From assembly GCF_000337835.1 (NCBI RefSeq), contig NZ_AOLM01000028.1, forward strand, positions 62,001 to 126,000: a stretch of DNA of 64,000 nucleotides, written 5' to 3'. Position numbers and translations under genes: made by a program. Under the pieces are notes generated by a model. That model saw nothing but the letters and a program-made list of their open reading frames with translations, was not told the DNA's origin and did not search any database. The stretch comes from Haloferax sulfurifontis ATCC BAA-897. GTDB lineage: Archaea > Halobacteriota > Halobacteria > Halobacteriales > Haloferacaceae. Of this stretch, positions 1 through 7,851 are shown one piece after another; position 1 is the first letter of the stretch, and each line of letters begins with the position of its first letter.

Positions 1-831
1 GACGCCGACATCGTCACGACAGTGCTCGAACGCTTCTCGACGACCGACTCGGTGGCGACCGTCGCGGTCGCCGAGTCGGACACGCCCGAGGAGTACGGCG
101 TCGTCGTCGAGGACAACGGCCGCATCGCCGACATCGACGAACACGCCGTCGACAGCGAGGGCTACCTCGTCAACGCGGGCGTCTACGTCTTCGACGACGC
201 GGTGTTCGAGGCGCTCCGGCTCACCCCGCCGCACGACGGCGAGACGCGGCTTCCCGACGTGATTCACTACCTCGACGGGAACGTCACGTCCGTCCTCGTC
301 AACGGCGGCTGGCTCGACCCCTCGCACCCGTGGGGACTCCTCTCCGTGACGGAGACGCTCCTCGCGCGCAGGCACGGCTCGGCCGTCGCCGGTTCGGCGC
401 GAATCCACGAGCGCGCGGTCGTCGGCGACCACGTGGTCGTCGGCGACGACTGCGACGTGGGACCGGGCGCGGTCATCAGCGCCGGCTCGTGCCTCCAGAA
501 CAACGTCTCGGTCGGCGCGAACAGCGTCATCGAGCGCTCCATCCTCTCGACCGACGCGCGGGTCGGCGCGGGCGTCGTCCTCCGGGACTCCGTCGTCGGC
601 CCCGGCGCGACCGTCGGCGACGGCGTCGTCTCACCCGGCGGCCGGGCGGACGTCATCCTCGAAGGCCGGCTGTACACCGACCGCCGCCTCGGGAGCATCA
701 TCGGCGACCGCGCCGAGGTGGGCGCGAACGTGACGCTCACGGCGGGCAGTCGCGTCGGCGCTGAGGCCGTCGTCGGGGCCGGCACGGTCTTACACGGCGA
801 CGTCCGCGAGCGCGTGGAGGTGACCCACTGA
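1..831 (+). CDS. GlmU-like sugar nucleotidyltransferase/acetyltransferase, 5' end missing
   Basis: The reading frame is open from base 1, so the N-terminal GTP/UTP-binding Rossmann part with its usual GxGTRxxP loop lies outside the window. What remains is the end of the nucleotidyltransferase domain (NAGVYVF and a WLDPSHPWGLL segment), followed by a left-handed beta-helix of hexapeptide repeats from about residue 135 (VVGDHVVVGDDCDVGPGAVI and similar). This matches archaeal bifunctional UDP-GlcNAc pyrophosphorylase/GlcN-1-P acetyltransferase proteins, though a dTDP-glucose or other NDP-sugar pyrophosphorylase cannot be excluded. The TGA overlaps the glmS ATG by one base, so the two are co-translated and probably act consecutively in UDP-GlcNAc synthesis. 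A full-length homologue lies at 7852-9132. Confidence 0.85.
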   Translation, partial: DADIVTTVLERFSTTDSVATVAVAESDTPEEYGVVVEDNGRIADIDEHAVDSEGYLVNAGVYVFDDAVFEALRLTPPHDGETRLPDVIHYLDGNVTSVLVNGGWLDPSHPWGLLSVTETLLARRHGSAVAGSARIHERAVVGDHVVVGDDCDVGPGAVISAGSCLQNNVSVGANSVIERSILSTDARVGAGVVLRDSVVGPGATVGDGVVSPGGRADVILEGRLYTDRRLGSIIGDRAEVGANVTLTAGSRVGAEAVVGAGTVLHGDVRERVEVTH

Positions 832-2648
832 TGTGCGGAATCACCGCCTGCATCGGCGCGGACAACTCGGTCGATTCGCTCGTCGAGGGACTCCAGCGGC
901 TGGAGTACCGCGGCTACGACTCGGCCGGTATCGCCGTGAAAAACGGGTCGGGCATCTCGCTGACGAAGCGCGTCGGCGAGGTCTCCGAACTCGTCGCGGC
1001 CGTCGAGCGGGACCCCATCGCCGGCGACTACGGCATCGGTCACACCCGCTGGGCGACCCACGGCGGCGTCACCGACGGCAACGCCCACCCCCACACCGAC
1101 GAGTCGGGCCGTATCGCCGTCGTCCACAACGGCATCATCTCGAACTTCCAGTCGCTCCGGAGCGACCTCGAAGCCCGCGGTCACGTCTTCAGTAGCGAGA
1201 CCGACACCGAGGTCGTCCCGCACCTCATCGAGGAGAACCTCCGCGACGGCGCGACCCCCGAGGAGGCCTTCCGCGCCGCGGTCGGCAGTCTTTCGGGGAG
1301 CTACGCCCTCGCGGCCATCATCGGCGACGAGGAGGCCATCTTCGCGACCCGCTCGGGGTCGCCGTTGGTCCTCGGCGTCGGTGACGGCGAGTACTACCTC
1401 GCCAGCGACGTGCCCGCGTTCATCCAGCACACGGCGCGCGTCGTCTACCTCCACGACGGCGACTTCGTCGTCACTCGCTCGGACGGCTACGAAATCACGG
1501 ACTCGGCCGGCCGCGCGGTCGACCGTCCCGTCGAACGCGTCGAGTGGGACCCCGAGACGGCGACGAAGGGCGGCTACGAGCACTACATGTACAAGGAGAT
1601 TCACGAACAGCCCGGCGCGCTCCGGCGGACCACCCAGAGCCGGCTGAACACCCACGCCGGCGGCGTCGAATTAGAGGAGTTCCCGCCGGAGTCGTTCGCC
1701 GACGTGAAGCAGGTCCACCTCCTCGCCATGGGCACCTCGCACCACGCCGGGATGTACGCGGCGTCGTTGCTCAACTCCCGGGGCATCCCCGCCTACGCGT
1801 TCATGGCCGGCGAGTACTCGGTCATCAAGCCGCCGGTGACGCCGGACACGCTCGTCGTCGCGGTCAGCCAGTCGGGCGAGACCGCAGACACCCTCGACGC
1901 GGTGCGCCGCGCCCGCGCCGCCGGCGCGCGGACCCTCGCGGTCACGAACGTCGTCGGCTCGTCGATAACCCGCGAGTGCGACGACGAACTGCTCATCCGC
2001 GCCGGCCCGGAAATCGGCGTCGCGGCCACCAAGACGTTCTCGTCGCAGGTGACGGCGCTGACGCTCCTCACCGAGCGCCTCGTTGAGGACGTGACCGGCG
2101 CGAAGTCGCCCGAAGCGCGCACCCTGATGGAGGCGCTGTCGCGGCTCCCCGGCGACGTACAGGAGGTGCTCGACACCTCGATGGCCCGCGAAATCGCCAT
2201 CGAGTACGAGGGGAGCGACGCCTACTTCTTCATCGGCCGCGGGGTCGCCCACCCCGTCGCCCTCGAAGGCGCGCTGAAGTTCAAGGAGATATCCTACGAG
2301 CACGCCGAGGGCTTCGCCGCCTCGGAGCTCAAACACGGCCCGCTGGCGCTCGTCACACCCCTGTCGCCCGTGTTCGCCATCTTCACCGGCCACGAGGACG
2401 AGGCGACGCTGAGCAACGTCAAAGAGGTGCAGGCCCGCGGCGCGCCGGTCATCGCCATCACGAGCGACCGCACCGGCGAGGTGACCGAGTTCGCGGACCA
2501 CGTGCTCAGGATTCCGGACACCCATCCCGACATCGCCGGCGTCCTCGCCAACGTCCAGCTCCAGCTCGTCGCGTACCACGCGGCGGACCTGCTCGAACGA
2601 CCCATCGACAAGCCGCGCAACCTCGCCAAGTGCGTCACCGTCGAGTGA
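831..2648 (+). CDS. glmS: glutamine--fructose-6-phosphate aminotransferase (isomerizing)
   Basis: This 605-residue protein makes glucosamine-6-phosphate from fructose-6-phosphate and glutamine, the first step of amino-sugar synthesis. It begins MCGI, so Cys2 becomes the N-terminal nucleophile of the class II glutamine amidotransferase domain (about residues 2-220, with GHTRWATHG and the HNGIISN loop). Two SIS sugar-isomerase domains follow, with the SQSGETADT phosphosugar-binding motif and the C-terminal PRNLAKCVTVE signature. Length and domain order are normal for bacterial and archaeal GlmS. The start overlaps the stop of the GlmU-like gene (ATG at 831). Confidence 0.97.
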   Translation: MCGITACIGADNSVDSLVEGLQRLEYRGYDSAGIAVKNGSGISLTKRVGEVSELVAAVERDPIAGDYGIGHTRWATHGGVTDGNAHPHTDESGRIAVVHNGIISNFQSLRSDLEARGHVFSSETDTEVVPHLIEENLRDGATPEEAFRAAVGSLSGSYALAAIIGDEEAIFATRSGSPLVLGVGDGEYYLASDVPAFIQHTARVVYLHDGDFVVTRSDGYEITDSAGRAVDRPVERVEWDPETATKGGYEHYMYKEIHEQPGALRRTTQSRLNTHAGGVELEEFPPESFADVKQVHLLAMGTSHHAGMYAASLLNSRGIPAYAFMAGEYSVIKPPVTPDTLVVAVSQSGETADTLDAVRRARAAGARTLAVTNVVGSSITRECDDELLIRAGPEIGVAATKTFSSQVTALTLLTERLVEDVTGAKSPEARTLMEALSRLPGDVQEVLDTSMAREIAIEYEGSDAYFFIGRGVAHPVALEGALKFKEISYEHAEGFAASELKHGPLALVTPLSPVFAIFTGHEDEATLSNVKEVQARGAPVIAITSDRTGEVTEFADHVLRIPDTHPDIAGVLANVQLQLVAYHAADLLERPIDKPRNLAKCVTVE

Positions 2649-2663
2649 GCGTGAGCGAGCGCC

Positions 2664-2680
2664 GCGGTGGGTCTCACCGC
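2664..2680 (+). terminator. possible stem-loop after glmS
   Basis: GCGGTG (2664-2669) and CACCGC (2675-2680) form a short hairpin 15 bases after the glmS stop. There is no T-run immediately after it; a short run occurs only near 2750. It may help end the glmU-glmS transcript, but the call is weak. Confidence 0.3.
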
Positions 2681-2840
2681 CGCGTTCCGACGTTTCGCAC
2701 CCGTTAATTCGCCGCGGTCGTTCGGTTTCGGTCCGAGGGCCGCCGTTTTTCGGGGATTCGAGACTGTTCGGAGGTAATCGAAGATTATCTCGATTGTAGG
2801 CACCGATTACATATTACCCGCCCGCGTCAGGTAACACGCG

Positions 2841-3401
2841 ATGACCCGACGCGACCTCGTGGACGACGTTCTCTCGGCCTCGGACGAGCCTCCCGGACCG
2901 CTGACCGACGAGAGCGCCGCCGCCGAGACGACGGACGAGACCGATATCCCCCCGGAGTCGTCCGACGACGACCTCCTCGACGCGCTCGGAGACGACGTCT
3001 CCCGGGACGTACTGCTGGCGTGCAACCGCGCGCCGATGACCGCCGAGGAGCTCGCCGAGACCTGCGACGTCTCCGAATCGACCATCTACCGCCGGCTCGA
3101 AACGCTGTCGAGCCTCGGGCTGGTCGAACGGACCCAGCGGGTCGACGCGCCGAGCAAGACGTGCTACGAGACGGCCGTCGACGGGCTCTCGATTCACCTC
3201 GGCGACAGCCTCCGCGTCGAGGCGGGGTCGAGCAACTACGTCGTCGACGCGATGCGCACGCTTCTGGCCGCCATCGACGTCCAACAGCTCGCGTACGACC
3301 GCGAGCAAAACAGCGTGGACGTTCGGTTCCGACTGGCTCCGCACCTGCTCGACTCGCTCGTGGAACTGTACGTCAGAGACACGAGCTCCCGCGAGAAGTA
3401 G
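2841..3401 (+). CDS. winged-helix (ArsR-like) transcriptional regulator
   Basis: The first 45 residues are an acidic, disordered lead. A winged helix-turn-helix follows (about residues 46-110: MTAEELAETCDVSESTIYRR recognition region, then LSSLGLVER wing). The C-terminal 70 residues are helical and may dimerise or sense a ligand. Haloarchaea carry many such single-domain HTH proteins. It stands alone with its own AT-rich upstream region (2770-2820), and the target is not evident. The ATG at 2841 gives a 186-residue protein. Confidence 0.8.
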   Translation: MTRRDLVDDVLSASDEPPGPLTDESAAAETTDETDIPPESSDDDLLDALGDDVSRDVLLACNRAPMTAEELAETCDVSESTIYRRLETLSSLGLVERTQRVDAPSKTCYETAVDGLSIHLGDSLRVEAGSSNYVVDAMRTLLAAIDVQQLAYDREQNSVDVRFRLAPHLLDSLVELYVRDTSSREK

Positions 3402-3440
3402 TCCGTCGGCCGTCGATTCGGTGGCGCTCGTCGCGCCGTC

Positions 3441-3674
3441 TCACCGCCGCCACGACTCGTCGACTTCGCCGAGGACGAGCGCGAGCGCGTCTCTTGCGCG
3501 GCCGACCGCGATGAGTTCGCGCGCGGTCGCGGCGGTGAGGGGACCGATGGACTGCGAGGACGCGAGCCCTTCGACGATGTCGGGCACCTCGGTGGCGAAC
3601 CACGAACTGGCGTCAGTCCCGGATTCGTCGTCGACCCCCGCGGACGACCGAGAGTGGGGTGCGTCGGAAATCAT
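3441..3674 (-). CDS. small haloarchaeal protein of unknown function (77 aa)
   Basis: This acidic 77-residue frame has an ATG start at 3674 and a TATA-like stretch about 30 bases upstream. It has no recognisable domain, but the helical C-terminal half (TAATARELIAVGRARDALAL) and acidic composition look like a genuine haloarchaeal small protein rather than an antisense shadow. It is transcribed away from the DICT-domain gene at 3837. Confidence 0.5.
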   Translation of the reverse strand: MISDAPHSRSSAGVDDESGTDASSWFATEVPDIVEGLASSQSIGPLTAATARELIAVGRARDALALVLGEVDESWRR

Positions 3675-3788
3675 ACTGAATGTACACGCTCGCGGGGCAT
3701 AGTTAGGAATCTGAACACCTTCGGTAACGACCTCCTTACTCGTCGGAGTCTCGGGGTCACGAGCCGATTGCCGGCTCTCTCATACCAC

Positions 3789-3806
3789 ATTATTGCAAAG
3801 AATAAT
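3789..3806. promoter_or_regulatory. inverted repeat/TATA-like element upstream of DICT gene
   Basis: ATTATT (3789-3794) and AATAAT (3801-3806) form a perfect 6-bp inverted repeat separated by GCAAAG. It ends 30 bases before the ATG at 3837, where a haloarchaeal TATA box is expected for a nearly leaderless transcript. It could be the promoter itself, or an operator overlapping it. Confidence 0.45.
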
Positions 3807-3836
3807 AACCCGCTGGAGCGTTCCGTGTAACCGGTA

Positions 3837-4616
3837 ATGTCTCTCAGCGAACTCATTTCCGGCGTCGCCGCCGCGGAGCGAACGCTGACGGTGTTCAATC
3901 CGACGCCCGGCGTCGCCGAGCGACTCGCCGAGCACTTCGCGGACCGAAACGTCTCGGTGGAGTCTGCGAGTTCCGACGAGGGTCCCTCGAACTACGCGGT
4001 GTTGGGTACCGGCGACACGTTCCACACGGCCGTCTCGATAGACGACCTCCTCAGACGTCCCGAGGACGTCGAACCGGGCTTCGAACGCGACTCGTACGCG
4101 CCGATTCTCGACCATCTCGACGAGACGCTGTTTACCTCCTACGACCGCCGGCAGATGCTCAACGCCACCCGCGAAATCGAAGACCGCGCGTGGCGCGTCG
4201 GCGCGGGCGAACTCCACTCGGGCTTTCAGTCCGGCGGGAACCTCCGCCCGCAACTCGCCGCGTACCGCCGCCTCGGCGGCCGCGACGACCTCTCGGTCCA
4301 CGCGTACATCTATCCGAACGGCGAGGTCCCGCAGGCGGACCAGTTCCAACTCCACCTCGCGCGCACCGACGAGATTCGCCGCTCCTGGTTCGTCGCCTAC
4401 GACGGCAACGGCGTCGGCGACTACAAGTGCGCGCTCGTCGCCGAGGAGCCCGAACCGGGGTTCGGCTTCACCGGCTTCTGGACGTACGACCCCTCGACGG
4501 TCGACTACATCGTCAACCACCTCGTCTCGTCGTACCCGATTATCGAACCCGATGGCTCGGGCGACGACGCGGACGGCCGCCGCCGGATGACCGTCCGACC
4601 GAAAGGCTGTCGCTGA
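3837..4616 (+). CDS. DICT sensory domain-containing protein
   Basis: The 259-residue protein starts MSLSELISGV and resembles the stand-alone DICT (diguanylate cyclase and two-component-system) sensory proteins common in halophilic archaea. In other lineages this domain is attached to GGDEF or kinase modules; here it has no output domain, so it may act by protein contact. The middle section (ATREIEDRAWRVGAGELHSG) is the most typical part. The ATG at 3837 is favoured by the TATA-like inverted repeat about 30 bases upstream. The signal sensed is unknown. Confidence 0.7.
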   Translation: MSLSELISGVAAAERTLTVFNPTPGVAERLAEHFADRNVSVESASSDEGPSNYAVLGTGDTFHTAVSIDDLLRRPEDVEPGFERDSYAPILDHLDETLFTSYDRRQMLNATREIEDRAWRVGAGELHSGFQSGGNLRPQLAAYRRLGGRDDLSVHAYIYPNGEVPQADQFQLHLARTDEIRRSWFVAYDGNGVGDYKCALVAEEPEPGFGFTGFWTYDPSTVDYIVNHLVSSYPIIEPDGSGDDADGRRRMTVRPKGCR

Positions 4617-4706
4617 CGCGGCTCTCCTCGTCGGCGCGCCGCTCGCAGAATCAATTCGGAGAACCGGGCGCGAATACTTAGGAACGCCCGCCCGGAACCG
4701 TGCGGT

Positions 4707-5063
4707 ATGGTTGACGGAATCCTCCTCGACGCCTCGCACCTGAAGGGCAAAGTCAAGGGCGGCCGCGCCGGGGCCGAAATCGCCGGGATGAGCTACATCG
4801 GCTACGAACTCGCGGTCACGGAGCGGAGCATCCACGTCTACGGCGACCACTGTAACGCCGACATCCAAGACGAGGAGTACCGCTATCTCGTCGTCCCCCT
4901 CGACTCGGTCCGGGGCATCGAACTGAAGGACCTGTCCGACCGCGGTCGGTGCCTGCAGATTCACGCACTCGACGACGAGGTGGTGCTGTTCTCGGAGAAC
5001 CAGACGAGCCTCTCGAAGAACCTCAAGCGCGTGTTCCTCCTCCTCTCGCGTCTCCTCGCCTGA
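4707..5063 (+). CDS. conserved-looking haloarchaeal protein of unknown function (118 aa)
   Basis: I do not recognise a family. The 118-residue protein has alternating beta-rich segments (YELAVTERSIHVYGDHCNAD, YRYLVVPLDSVRGIELKDL) and a helical end (LKRVFLLLSRLLA). It lacks a signal peptide or membrane segment. The compact beta pattern resembles PH-like or photolyase-accessory-sized folds, but that is only an impression. It is a lone gene with about 90 bp upstream. Confidence 0.65.
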   Translation: MVDGILLDASHLKGKVKGGRAGAEIAGMSYIGYELAVTERSIHVYGDHCNADIQDEEYRYLVVPLDSVRGIELKDLSDRGRCLQIHALDDEVVLFSENQTSLSKNLKRVFLLLSRLLA

Positions 5064-5191
5064 GCGGACCGGCGCTCAGGTCGGCGACTGGTCGGCCGGT
5101 CGGTCCGTCGGCCCGGATCCGAATCAGGTAACGTTTCGAAAGCAGGTGTACTAACCGAACCGCTAAAGAGGGACGGAGCCGATATGGGGGT

Positions 5192-5563
5192 ATGGCCACG
5201 GATATGAACCTCGACGACGCCCCCTGTCCCATCATCGACTCGCTGAAGCAGATCGGGTCACAGTGGCGTCTCATCGTCCTCCACGACCTCCAAGACGGTG
5301 AAAAGCGGTTCAACGAGCTGAAGCGCTCGACCGGCGCGAGTTCGCGGACGCTCTCTCGCGTCCTCGACGACCTGCAGGAACACGGCTTCGTCGACCGCCG
5401 GATGGAGGAGGACGCGCCGGTCGCGACGTACTACTCGCTGACCGACAAGGGCGTCTCGCTGTGCCCGGTGTTCGACGAGATACAGGAGTGGGCCACCGAG
5501 TGGCTCGACGCTGAACACGACGAGGACGCGGCCGAGGCCGAGACGGTGCAGTCGACGGTCTGA
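5192..5563 (+). CDS. HxlR-family winged-helix transcriptional regulator
   Basis: The 123-residue protein carries the HxlR signature: CPIIDSLKQIGSQWRLIVLH near the N terminus, then GEKRFNELKRSTGASSRTLS (recognition helix), a wing and ENP-like YYSLTDKGVSL. HxlR/DUF24 proteins often sense reactive electrophiles or redox state through an N-terminal Cys; here the Cys sits in the NAPCP-type position (DDAPCPIID). It converges on an Rrf2-family gene, whose stop is 26 bases away, so two redox-type regulators are side by side. Confidence 0.9.
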   Translation: MATDMNLDDAPCPIIDSLKQIGSQWRLIVLHDLQDGEKRFNELKRSTGASSRTLSRVLDDLQEHGFVDRRMEEDAPVATYYSLTDKGVSLCPVFDEIQEWATEWLDAEHDEDAAEAETVQSTV

Positions 5564-5588
5564 ACGCGCTCTACGGTGCGGTGCCGCG

Positions 5589-6032
5589 CTACGCTTCGAG
5601 CGGGTCGCCGTCCGCCGTCTCGACGATTTCCGCGTGGACGTCCGCGACGGTGACCGAGTCGAGTTCGTCGAGCATCGCCTGAATCGCCGGTTCGAGCAGT
5701 TCGACGAGCACCGGCTGGATGTGTTCGCCGACGGTGCACTCGTCGTTCGGTTCGTTCGTGTGGAAACAGAACGGCTCGGCGTCCTCCACCGCCTCGTAGA
5801 TGTCGCGAAGCGTGATGGCGTCCGGCTCGCGGGACAGCGTGAAGCCGCCGGTCGGGCCGCGCTTGGAATCGACGAGGCCCGCCTCGCGGAGCGAACACAG
5901 GAGCTGACGGATGACCACCGGGTTCGTGTTGACGCTCCACGCGAGACGGTCGGAAGACAGCCGCTCGTCGCTCTGCACCGCCAAGTGAGTCAACACGTGC
6001 GTCGCGACGACGAATCGGCTGCTGTTCGACAT
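5589..6032 (-). CDS. Rrf2-family transcriptional regulator
   Basis: This 147-residue winged-helix protein has the Rrf2 pattern: an N-terminal HTH (SDRLAWSVNTNPVVIRQLLC), the RGPTGGFTLSREPDAITL wing, and a dimerisation helix. Two cysteines in the loop FCFHTNEPNDEC, plus the one in LLCSL, are compatible with an Fe-S or redox-sensing site, but the classic three-Cys spacing of IscR is absent, so a YwnA/SaxA-like non-cluster sensor is also possible. ATG at 6032. Confidence 0.88.
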   Translation of the reverse strand: MSNSSRFVVATHVLTHLAVQSDERLSSDRLAWSVNTNPVVIRQLLCSLREAGLVDSKRGPTGGFTLSREPDAITLRDIYEAVEDAEPFCFHTNEPNDECTVGEHIQPVLVELLEPAIQAMLDELDSVTVADVHAEIVETADGDPLEA

Positions 6033-6244
6033 ACACGTTCTTTGGTGCTACGGGCATTTTAGATTTCACGGTGATGCGCCGATTTCGCCGGATTCCCGCG
6101 GAACTGCCGTTTTTCAACTCCCGGCTCGGAACGGGGGTTCGGTGTCCGAATCAGATGGCGAGAACCGACCGGATGGGGTTCGGAACGGCCGAAAAGTAGA
6201 CTCCAGATTGAGCAGGTCGGCCGCGGCGACGCGCCCCGACCGAT

Positions 6245-7756
6245 TCACTCCTCGCTTTGCTCCGCCCGCGGTTCCGCGCGGCTCCCTCGTCGCTCCTCTC
6301 TCGGTCGCGTTCCGTCTCCGCGCTCGTTTCCTTCGGAGTCGCCCGTTTTCGCGTCGCCCACTCCCGTATCGTCCGCTTCCGCGTCGCTTGCTTCCGCATC
6401 GCCCGTCTCGTTCCCGCCGGCGCGCGCCGGGAGCGCCTCGACGTCGGTCGCCCGCATGAGCGCGATGACCACGTTGTCGGCGACCTCCGCGGCGAACCTG
6501 CGCTCGTCGGTCCGCCACTGTCGCGGCTCGCCGACGTGTTCGTGACAGACGACGCCGACGACCTCGCCGCCCGACCTGACCGTCGCGTCGAGCATCGACG
6601 CGATGCCCTTCGGCCCGAGGTAGCCGTCCCGAAGCTCGGCGGTCGCCGGGTCGGTCCGAACGTCGTCGACGCCGAGCGACCGGTTCGCCGCCAGCGCCTC
6701 GAAGTACGACGGGTAGTTCGACGCGGTCAGCGTCGTCCCGGCGTTGTGCTCGCCCGACGACCGGTCGTACTGGTCGACACAGCGGAGCGTCTCGGCGTCG
6801 TCGAACAGCCAGACGCTCGCCCGCTCGACGTTCAGCACCGTCGCCATCGTCTCCGTGATTCGCGGCAGTGCGTCCTCGAACGACCCCCCGATGACCGCCT
6901 CGTCGGTCGCGAGGCCGACGAGCGCCCGCTGTTGGCGCTCGCGTCGCTCCCGCTCGCGGTAGGCCTCGGTCACGTCGCGGAAGACGGCGACGACGCCTTC
7001 GACCGCCCCGTCGTCGGTCCTGATGGGCGACATGCTGTCTTCGATGTAGCGCTCGCCGCCGTCGCTGGTGACGAGTTTCGTTCCCGCGGCGAGTTCGACC
7101 GGCCCGTCCGCCTCGGCGACGCGGCGCATCGGGTCGATGCGTTCGCCGGTCTCGCCGTCGACGAGGACGAGCACGTCCGAAAGCGGCTCGCCGACGGCGG
7201 CGTCGGCGTCGTAGCCGGTTATCTCCTCGGCGGTTCGGTTCAGTTGGACGACCGTCCCGTCGGCGTCGGTGGCGACGACGCCCTCGGCGATGGAGTTGAG
7301 GGTGACGCGGAGGTACGCCTCGCGCTCGCGGAGTCGCCGTTCCGCGCGCCGGTGGTCCGTGATGCGGACGAGCGTCTGTCGGAGGACGCCGTACTGCGTC
7401 GTCGGGTCGCCGCCCTTCTGGAGATAGCTGTCGGCGCCGAGGTTCAGCGCCTCGATGGCGACTTCCTCGCGGCTCCGCCCGGTGAAGATGACGAACGGCA
7501 CGTCGGAGCCGCGCTCCTCTCGGAGCACCGACAGCAGTTCGAGTCCGGACATCTCCGGCATCTGGTAGTCGGAGACGACCGCGTCGAACGACTCCGACGC
7601 GAGCAGTGCCAGCGCCCGCCGCGGCGAGTCGGTCGTCACGACCTCGATTTCGTCGTCCGTCGATTCGAGAAACCGCTTTGTCAGCGCCAACAGCCCCTCG
7701 TCGTCGTCGACGTAGAGCACGCGCCTCGACGCCGACTCCCCCTCGCTCACGTCCAT
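6245..7756 (-). CDS. response regulator receiver-PAS-GAF protein without kinase domain
   Basis: Counting from the ATG at 7756 (an in-frame TTG at 7816 would add 20 residues), a CheY-like receiver occupies about residues 12-130 with phospho-acceptor Asp63 (VVSDYQMPEMSG). A PAS domain follows (about 145-270, LNSIAEGVVATDADG) and then a GAF domain (about 290-440). No HisKA/HATPase or DNA-binding output follows; the C terminus is about 60 residues of low-complexity Gly/Asp/Glu/Arg. It probably receives phosphate from a kinase elsewhere and senses a ligand through PAS/GAF. It is not in an operon with a kinase here. Confidence 0.82.
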   Translation of the reverse strand: MDVSEGESASRRVLYVDDDEGLLALTKRFLESTDDEIEVVTTDSPRRALALLASESFDAVVSDYQMPEMSGLELLSVLREERGSDVPFVIFTGRSREEVAIEALNLGADSYLQKGGDPTTQYGVLRQTLVRITDHRRAERRLREREAYLRVTLNSIAEGVVATDADGTVVQLNRTAEEITGYDADAAVGEPLSDVLVLVDGETGERIDPMRRVAEADGPVELAAGTKLVTSDGGERYIEDSMSPIRTDDGAVEGVVAVFRDVTEAYRERERRERQQRALVGLATDEAVIGGSFEDALPRITETMATVLNVERASVWLFDDAETLRCVDQYDRSSGEHNAGTTLTASNYPSYFEALAANRSLGVDDVRTDPATAELRDGYLGPKGIASMLDATVRSGGEVVGVVCHEHVGEPRQWRTDERRFAAEVADNVVIALMRATDVEALPARAGGNETGDAEASDAEADDTGVGDAKTGDSEGNERGDGTRPREERRGSRAEPRAEQSEE

Positions 7757-7851
7757 GTACTGTCGTGCCGATTCGCCTTGTGTCTGATAACTGTTTGGTA
7801 GGTTAACTGTCGTCAACGTGATGCGTGTCGCGGGTCGAGGCGGCCCTCGCG

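Noticed and set aside
267-1655. 462-codon open frame on the minus strand
   Set aside because: It lies antisense to the GlmU-like gene and glmS. Its composition is a G+C-rich shadow with no domain, and the plus-strand genes are clear.
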